64,000 nucleotides of DNA from NCBI RefSeq assembly GCF_040802235.1, contig NC_133166.1:114466991-114530990 (forward strand). Direction: 5' to 3'. The stretch comes from Manis javanica. Its lineage: Eukaryota > Chordata > Mammalia > Pholidota > Manidae. Shown piece by piece: positions 57,601 through 64,000 of this stretch. A model generated the notes under the pieces. That model was not told the origin of the DNA. It ran no database searches and was given only the letters and a program-made list of their open reading frames with translations. Position 1 is the first letter of the stretch. Each line of letters starts with the position of its first letter. The translations under genes and the position numbers were made by a program.

Positions 57601-60600
57601 CCGCTGCCTTAACGCGCCGCCGCACGGCCGCCACCTGCGCCGGCTCACCCAGGCCGCACTGGGTCAGCGCCACCTCCAGCGTCTGTGGCAAGGAGTTCTG
57701 GTGCCGCAGAGGCCGGTCCCCACGGCCCACACCACACACCACCTGGGCAGCGTGCAACTCAGTGGGCTGGCCCAATAGGAGACCTCCTCCTATTTACACC
57801 GCCCTCTGTGCCAAGATCCAGGCCAGACCCCTCACTGGACACTTAAGAACACCGGTCCTCCAATTTGACTTACACTGCACAGATTGCTACCTCTTGCCAC
57901 TACCCATCTGGTCCCTAAAGAGGTTCCACCCAGGCTTCCAGGCTCAGCTGGGGTCTGCTCTCTGAGCATTCCAAGCATGCTTGTCCCTAGTTTCTGCAGC
58001 CCTGGGGGGCCTGTGCCTTCTGGTGAGCGCCACCCCTAGAGCTCCCTGAAGGCAGAGTTTGGGAGCTCTCTCCCAGCTTGGCCCAGAACCCTGTACCCAT
58101 GAAGGTCAAGCTTCCTTGGGATCCCAGCTTGGAGGCCCCTCCTGAAGGGCTCCAGCCATTGGAGATTTTTCAGGGACCCTGGGGTCAGCCTATTCCGTGG
58201 GCAAGAGCCCTTGGAAGAGGATTCAGCCCTAGGCCTTGGTACCCAGCATGGGATGCCAGGCAGGGTTCACGATGTGGCAGGGGTGTAGGAAGGTCAGAGG
58301 GGAGGGGAAGTGTCAGATGCAGGAGTCCTCCCACAGGTGACCAAGATCCCCTCAAAGACTTTGTCCTCTTTCTGCCCAGGGCCTTATCACGTCAGTGGGG
58401 CTGGGCTGGGGTATGGCAGCAGGGTCATGACCTGAACCTGGTCCACATTCACCTTGCTCAGCAGAGGCCTGTCACCCTGTGTCCGACACACCACAGCACA
58501 GATCCGCACAGCCAGCTCAGGGCCTGGTGGAGGACTGCCTGGGGGAGGAAGATGAGGCCTGAGCCCAGCACAGAACAGCCAGGAAGCTAAGCCAAGGTCC
58601 CACTGCTGGCCGGTGCAGGTGGCTCTCACCTGGGAAGGGCAGCTGGGCAGGGGGGCACACAGCCTCCACCAGGACACTCTCCTCCTCCTCCAGTTTCTCC
58701 AGCAATGCCAGCACTGTGTCCACCACTGAGCCCAGTTCTGTCCGTGGATGCAGACGCAATGCCTGCCGCCCCCGCCAGCGCCAGCCACTGAGCTTTACGG
58801 ACACCTGTGACAGCGAAGGAAGGGGACTGCCTCACCACCCCATGTACCTGCCAGGTGGGATGCTCCTACCTTAGGAGCCAATGAGTAAACTGAGGTAAGA
58901 AGGCAAGGGATTGCCACAGAGAGATAGAGTGACACCAGGGCTCAGAGCTGGGGACGGCTTCTTAGTAGGATTTGGTGACTATCCATGGGTCCCATCATGC
59001 TGGCATCTGCACAGACCTCGAGGGCGGGAGACTGTTACCTGCAGAGCATCACCCAGGGCCTTGGAGTGCAGAAAGGCCCCTACTTCCTCCTTCACCAGGG
59101 TCTCCTGGCCCTCTTTGCCACTCAGCTCCACCAGCCGTAGTCCCGGGCTGGCATCCCCTCCCCGCAGCAGTGCTGGTGGCTTGTAGGTGAAAGCCAGGGT
59201 AGCTGGCACGGCCACGTCACCACCCTGCTGGGCCAGCAATCGCCTCGTCAGCAACCGGTCCTCCAGCAGCCGGGCCAGCTCTGCTGAGGCTCCCGTGGGG
59301 CAAGTCAGGTCGCGAGAAAGCTCAGCCGCCTCTCGACCCCAGCCAGGCCCTAGCCCCAGGCCCGCCAGGAAGTAGGTGGCCCGGCGTGGGGGGATAAAGT
59401 CATCCAGGAACGTCAGGCCCCCTGGGTGGAAGCTCACAGCCTTGGAGACCAGCAGGGCTGCCTCACCCGGCTGCCCTGGTGCTGGCACCTTCGTCAGCCA
59501 AGCAGGGGACAGGCAAAGGAGCATGTTTCCTGTGGGCAGAGGGAGGAGGGTTGCTGGCCAGGAAAGGCTTAATGCCCCCATGCCATCCGCCTCCAGTCAG
59601 GGCCCCTGGGTAGTGGGGGTCAGCTGCTTCCAGAACCCGCCCCCACTCAGAGCATGGCAGCTGGTCCAGTGGAATGCAGGCAGTTGCCAGGGTTGGCGGG
59701 TATTTTGGGATGTAGTTGGGCCAGGGCTGGGCTGCCCTTTCTGTATGAGGAGGTGAGGGAACTTGAGCACACACTTACCGGGGCTCTGGACCCCACCCTC
59801 CAGCAGCAGGGACAGAAAGGTGCTGGGGGATCCCAGAATGCACAAGGTCACCTCTGCCCCAGGGCAGCCTTGGGGGAAGAGAACATTGTGGAGCTCACCA
59901 GAGGCGCCCTTGCTGTCTTTCTGCCCACCCTTCCCCACAGCCATAGCCCTGCCCTCACCCCTGGGACTCAGCTCCTTCCCAGTACCGGATGAGAAGAGTG
60001 AAAGGCAGGAAGCTGGAGAGTGAAGGCAAAGCTGCTGCCCATCCCTGCCTGGGGAGGCTGCTCCCGTCTCTCTGCAGATGCTCCACCCCAGGGAGGTTGG
60101 GTGACCAGAAACCTGGGTTCTAGCCTGAGTTCTGCTGCTGACTTTCTGTGTGACCCTTGGCCCCTATGCACTGGGGGGAGGAGTCTCTGCACCTCAATTT
60201 CCCAGCCTGTACAATGGGGCCAGTCTGTGATTTATCATGTCTTCTAGCTGTGAACTCTGTCCACACAAAATCTTTTGTGACTATCTGATACATGAAACAG
60301 ATAAAGCAGGGCGGGAGTCTCGGTCCCCAATTGCTAGCTGTCTCCGCAGCAGCCCCCAAGACACTTCTGTAGAAGCGTTGGCTCCAGATCTTCCAGGTCT
60401 TCTGGGAGCCAGAGGAAAGCCATGATTTCTGACTTTACTGGTGACTAGTTACCCTTTGAAACAATGCCTGCCTGCCCAAGGTTGACTGGCCTTGTCTCCC
60501 TGGCTTTGGACCAGGCCAGAGCCCAGGGGAAGGGGCCAACCTTGACGGGGATGGAAAGCAGGCTGGGCTGAGAGTGCCTCCCTCCCCTAGGGGTGCCTCC

Positions 60601-62189
60601 CTCCACGGAGCCCTTGGGCACCTGTGCGGGGCACCTGGCTGCGGTCCTGGGTCTCCGGAAGGCCAGCTTGCTGCAGACAGCTCTGCAGGAGGCTGTAGTA
60701 GTAGACAGTCCAGGCCCGGGCCTCTGCCCCATCGGGGGAGCCCTTGCAGTCCAGGCCCACGTCATGGCGCCAGGAGCCAGGGAAGCAGCCTGGGGGCGGC
60801 AGACCAGGGCCCCCTCCCCACGGGCCCTCTTCTTCCTCCAGGTCCTTGGAGCCAAGGGGGCAGCCCCACTCGGGACCCAGCGGATCCAGGGAGAGCTGAG
60901 GGGGCAGAAGTGGCGAGTCTTGGGCAGGGTGGGCAAGGGGCACATCAAGTCAGTCAAGGGGAACAAGCCCCCGACTCTCCTAACCTTGGGTTATGTTCTG
61001 GGCAGACACTGTCCCAGGAACCAGGAGAGGATGGGGTTGGCTTGGGGGATGAAGGCTGTCACCCTGTCATCAGGAACATGTAGGTGGGGGTGCTTTAGAA
61101 ACTGTATATGCGGGGCCCCAGCGGGTGAAGGCAGAGAGCCACGTGCTGCTGGCTGGATCACTGTCACCCACCAGTGCCGCACCAGAGTCTGCCCTAGCTT
61201 GGTTCATAGGCACAGAAGTTTTTGTTTTATTCTTTGAAGCAGCCCCGGCGCCTAAAATGGTGCTTGTCAGTCTGTAGCTGCACAGTAAGTACTCATTGAG
61301 TGAAGAATAAATGAAGGAATGAATAGCAGTCACTCTCGAGCTGCTCATTCCTCTCTGGCCTGGGGGACCCATCTGCCATCACAGAGTTCTGGTGAGACCC
61401 GAATATGTAGGTGAAACTGTTCCATTGGCATCCCCAAGTAGGCCTTGAGGACCTACTGTGCGCCCAGCTCTGTAGTAGGTATTGGTAGTGAAAAGGCTGG
61501 TGCCCTTTTCAGATGTTCTGAGTCATGGGAATGCTTTTTTTGGATGAAATCTTATACCCTTGCCCCTCTCTGGGGCTGGCTGACTCCCGCATGGGACTGC
61601 TCAGAGGCTCAGAGAGAACACAGGTGGGCCAGTCCTCCAGGGGCCAGGCTGCGCCACCTTAGACAAGTTGTGAGGTCACTTAGGGCCTTGTGGTCCCTGG
61701 CGCCTGCCCTGTCCCACCCCAGGGTGCTGATGAGACTTGGATTAAGAGAATCCCCTTGGTCATGGGGAGATAGTGTGCTGTGGTCAGAAGGGCAGATCTT
61801 GACCTCAGACCCAGGCTTGAATCCCAGCTCCCCAGTGCCAAACTCTGAGTGCCCTCTCTTAACAGGTGAGTTCCCTGAGAGCCCAGACTGTGGGACCACT
61901 GCTATGTTCCTAAACCTAGAAAGGTGCTGGGGCACACAGTTGGTGCTTGATAAATGTTACAGAATGAATGAATGCCAAAGGGTACCAAAAGTGTCCACTT
62001 CCCAGGGCTGATAGAGAAGAAATGGAGTGGGGTGTCAAGGAGTACACGTGCGGCTGGTTGTGGGTTTGGGCTGTCTGCCCCGGTCAGCCCCTGGGGTTAG
62101 GTTTCTGTGCTCTGGCCACCACCCTCTGGGCCCTCCCTCGGGCCAGGGGCGTGGGCCTTTTGGGGGAGGGACCAGAGGAGACTCACCAT
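54622..62189 (-). CDS. CARNS1: CARNS1, carnosine synthase 1 (ATP-grasp ligase)
   Basis: Nine coding segments, minus strand: 62189-62187 (the ATG alone, then GTGAGT), 60895-60622, 59868-59779, 59529-59039, 58804-58630, 58538-58453, 57742-57511, 57424-57144 and 55848-54622 (stop TAG). They total 2,859 nt, 952 residues, in phase throughout, close to the 950-residue human isoform. A second in-frame Met (59524-59522) would give 828 residues, like the shorter human form. The C-terminal half is the ATP-grasp region: VMKLEFGAGAVGVRLVED (about 676-692), LLMEFIEGTEHDVD, and the metal-binding VFNVELK and IEINPRMGG (about 798-821). The enzyme ligates L-histidine with beta-alanine (or GABA) and ATP to make carnosine or homocarnosine, mainly in muscle and brain. 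Exons 57144-57742 lie in a CpG island. The first Met segment is inferred; the rest is firm. Confidence 0.93.
55960..56480 (-). repeat. L2 region in the last CARNS1 intron
   Basis: 'aaaaatatttattgatgatt' at 55970 begins an antisense L2 end; a second piece ('ttcacccaacatgctctgac', 'ataaatgtaaaacagttggt', about 56260-56480) continues it. Confidence 0.55.
61760..61985 (+). repeat. MIR followed by an L2 3' end, in CARNS1 intron 1 of the coding part
   Basis: 61780-61860 ('agcttgaatcccagctcccc' type) is a MIR core; 61862-61980 reads 'caggtgagttccctgagagc' to 'gcttgataaatgttacagaa' and 'tgaatgaatg', the sense L2 3' end. Confidence 0.65.
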
Positions 62190-62235
62190 CTTACAGGTGG
62201 AGAGGCTGAGAGTCTGATGGCAGAGACAGAGACAC
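62180..62235 (-). repeat. CARNS1: MIR-like core overlapping the proposed CARNS1 start exon
   Basis: On the minus strand 'CTCAGCCTCTCCACCTGTAA' plus GATGG parallels the MIR core CTCAGTTTCCTCATCTGTAA plus AATGG. The proposed small exon runs from after CATCAG (near 62213) to the ATG at 62189-62187 and its donor. Confidence 0.45.
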
Positions 62236-62648
62236 ACAAAGGAGGGAGTCAGGGCAGCCTGGTCTGTACCCCACCACGCAGCCCCTAAGACTTTGGGGGC
62301 AGAGGGTGGCTGCCACTGCGCCTCTGTCCTGTCTTCTCCAGGAAGTATCCAAGACTGCCCCACCCCCACCGCAAGGGGGCTGAGGGATTTCTGCCTCAGG
62401 GACACCCACGGATCCTGCACCCCTGCACTCACACATCCCAGGCTGGTTGCACTGAACAACGCTGGGGGTCCTGGCACTCAGCCCTTCCAGCGAGGGGCGC
62501 AGCGGGTCCCCACATGAGTGTATGTCCGGGGCAGATAGTGTTGCGGGTCCCACCGGGGGGCGCGGGCGCTCAAGGTCCCTGTGCCTGCGGCCCCTGCCCC
62601 GCAGCCCCCCTCCTTGGCTCTCCCCGGGGCGGGCAGGAGCCGGGGTAC

Positions 62649-62725
62649 CTGGCAGGCGGCAGCGGCTCGGCGGGGCTCGGCGGGCAACGCGGATGGCCAG
62701 GGGCGCGGCGGCAGCGGCAGCGGCA
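62649..62725 (-). other. CARNS1: Proposed noncoding first exon of CARNS1
   Basis: About 30 bases downstream of the TATA box, GC-rich sequence without ATG runs to a donor CAG/GTACCC at 62649/62648. Exon limits are inferred from the TATA spacing and the donor. Confidence 0.4.
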
Positions 62726-62748
62726 CTGCTGGGCTCGGGCGGCGCCGC

Positions 62749-62758
62749 TTTATATATA
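62749..62758 (-). promoter_or_regulatory. CARNS1: CARNS1 TATA box
   Basis: TATATATAAA on the minus strand, embedded in a CpG-rich region (62,500-62,820). It is the only clear TATA box at a promoter in the window, consistent with a tissue-restricted gene; its transcript would start near 62,720. Confidence 0.6.
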
Positions 62759-62829
62759 GAAGCTCCCGGGGCATGCCCAGTGCCGGGCGGGGGCGGCGCG
62801 GGTGAGGGGGCAGGCCTGGCACCCAGCAC

Positions 62830-64000
62830 CCAACAAGTACTGTCAGGACCGCCCACTCCTCCCGTCCAAACACCTGCGACCTCTCCCCAAATCGGGTGCG
62901 GGGTGCGTGAGGGGGCCTCCCCTGGCAAGAGGCAGGGTGTGAGGGGCCTGGGAGGCACAGAGGGACAGCGGAGATCCTCAGAGACACAGACCAAGAACAG
63001 AGGGCCAGGTACCAGTGGGCAGGGATCCTCAGGGTCACACACACAGGCCGTGGGGAAGCAGAGGACAGGGATACGGGCGGAGAGAGATGGAAAGAGGAGA
63101 GGAAGGGGGAGGGAGGGCCGGGCCGGCAGAGACTGGTACTAGTGCCCGCCCTTGGCCCCTGGGGGTGGGGTGGCTGGGAGAGCGCTGGGGCCCGAGTCCT
63201 TGGGTGGAGTCCTGAGCCCCCAGCACGTCCGCCCCAAGGCTGCCTGTCCCAGCCACGAGAACTCTGCACTGCGGCACAGGCTCCCAGAAAGGCCCTCTTG
63301 GGTGGGGGTCCCTGACACCTGCGCAGGCCCTCCCTCCCTCTCCCGGCCCCTACCAGAGTAGCGGGCACTCAGTAAGATGCCCCCACAAGAGCAGTCCCAG
63401 GTCCCTAGGATACTCTGTGCCCTGCAGGGGTCAGAGAGGGAAGGGGGTGGCCAGGCTGGGAATTCCAGCAGGTCTGAGCAGGTGAAGGGGGCATCTGCAG
63501 GATCTGCCCTGCCTGTCAACACCCAGGCCACCTGGATGCCCGCAGTTACACCCACAATCTCCCCAAGACACACATCTTACACCCAGGTGCACCCAGTCAA
63601 ACACCCACAGAAGCACACCCAAGAGATCTGGCTCACAAACACAAACTCACCTGGAGAAACACACCCAGAGACTCACACCCTCTCCTTGAGTGTCACACCA
63701 GGCAGGGTCCAATCCTAACTCTGGCTGTGGCACCTGGGCCCTTCCCTTTTCTGGTCTGAACTTCACTTTCCTCCTGCTTAAGGTGGGACTGGGTCCCACC
63801 CCGCAAGGAGTGGCGAGGATTAGCTGGGGCCTTGCGCCCGGCACATGTAGGCTCTTGTCACAGTTCCTCTGCCTCACACGTGGAAACTCAGACACTCTCC
63901 CCGCCTGTCTTGGATGTGGAGACCCCCAGCTGTCTCCCAGAGCCCCCCAGGGCTGGGGGAAAGTACTGAGGGGCCCTCGGCCCTGTGGGGACAGAGGTGG
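62830..64000. other. Upstream flank of CARNS1
   Basis: GC-rich DNA without a recognised exon. A CACACCCAGG-type degenerate repeat occupies about 63540-63680 and a MIR (sense) about 63705-63850 ('aatcctaactctggctgtgg', 'tgtaggctcttgtcacag'). In human the next gene is TBC1D10C; no part of it was recognised here. Confidence 0.5.

Noticed and set aside
60587-60943. CARNS1 start at the plus-strand 60943 position
   Set aside because: The first codon there is not part of a conserved frame; the acceptor CCCCCTCAG at 60896 and the human-like LSLDP start argue for an upstream Met exon.
62191-63368. Long minus-strand frames upstream of CARNS1 (283 and 296 codons)
   Set aside because: GC-rich chance frames over the promoter and TATA box; Arg/Pro/Ser-rich, no domain, no splice logic.

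Overview
The window is a gene-dense, GC-rich stretch of eutherian mammal nuclear DNA. It corresponds, in reverse orientation, to the human 11q13.2 cluster. From left to right it holds the end of PITPNM1 (+), AIP (-), TMEM134 (+), CABP4 (-), GPR152 (+), CORO1B (+), PTPRCAP (+), RPS6KB2 (-) and CARNS1 (-). Gene calls rest on translated exons compared with remembered human proteins, on reading phase that closes across every intron, and on total lengths close to the human ones: AIP 330 aa, TMEM134 195, CORO1B 489, RPS6KB2 482, CARNS1 952, CABP4 278 and PTPRCAP about 205. No Alu, B1/B2 or other young SINE was recognised, so a simian primate or a mouse/rat is unlikely, but the species cannot be named. 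The visible interspersed repeats are ancient MIR, L2 and L1 pieces plus one class II endogenous retrovirus.

Layout: 1-1.24 kb is the PITPNM1 3' end, facing the AIP 3' end (1.8 kb). AIP runs leftward from a CpG promoter at 12.5 kb; its 7.6-kb first intron carries a 5.1-kb betaretrovirus-like fossil in antisense orientation. A repeat-rich gap (12.9-17.4 kb) separates AIP from the head-to-head TMEM134 (17.7-22.5 kb). An AT-rich old-LINE region follows, then CABP4 (27.3-30.1 kb) and the single-exon receptor GPR152 (32.1-33.7 kb). After a 5-kb gap of old repeats come the CORO1B CpG promoter (39.3-39.9 kb) and gene, then PTPRCAP, which meets RPS6KB2 tail to tail with about 130 bases between poly(A) signals. 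CARNS1 fills 53.7-62.8 kb and starts at a TATA-type promoter.

The genes are functionally unrelated neighbours: a lipid-transfer protein, an HSP90/AhR co-chaperone, a small membrane protein, a photoreceptor calcium sensor, an orphan receptor, an actin regulator, a lymphocyte CD45 partner, an S6 kinase and carnosine synthase. The points most worth a second look are the retroviral fossil whose two outer ends are both U5-type LTR ends in inverted orientation next to a GGGA direct repeat; the GPR152 tail grown by an 8-residue repeat and a 132-base higher-order duplication; a GC-AG intron in RPS6KB2; initiator ATGs placed exactly at exon ends in CARNS1 (inside a MIR-like sequence) and probably PTPRCAP; and CRX/OTX-type sites at CABP4. 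No CRISPR array, tRNA or rRNA was seen.
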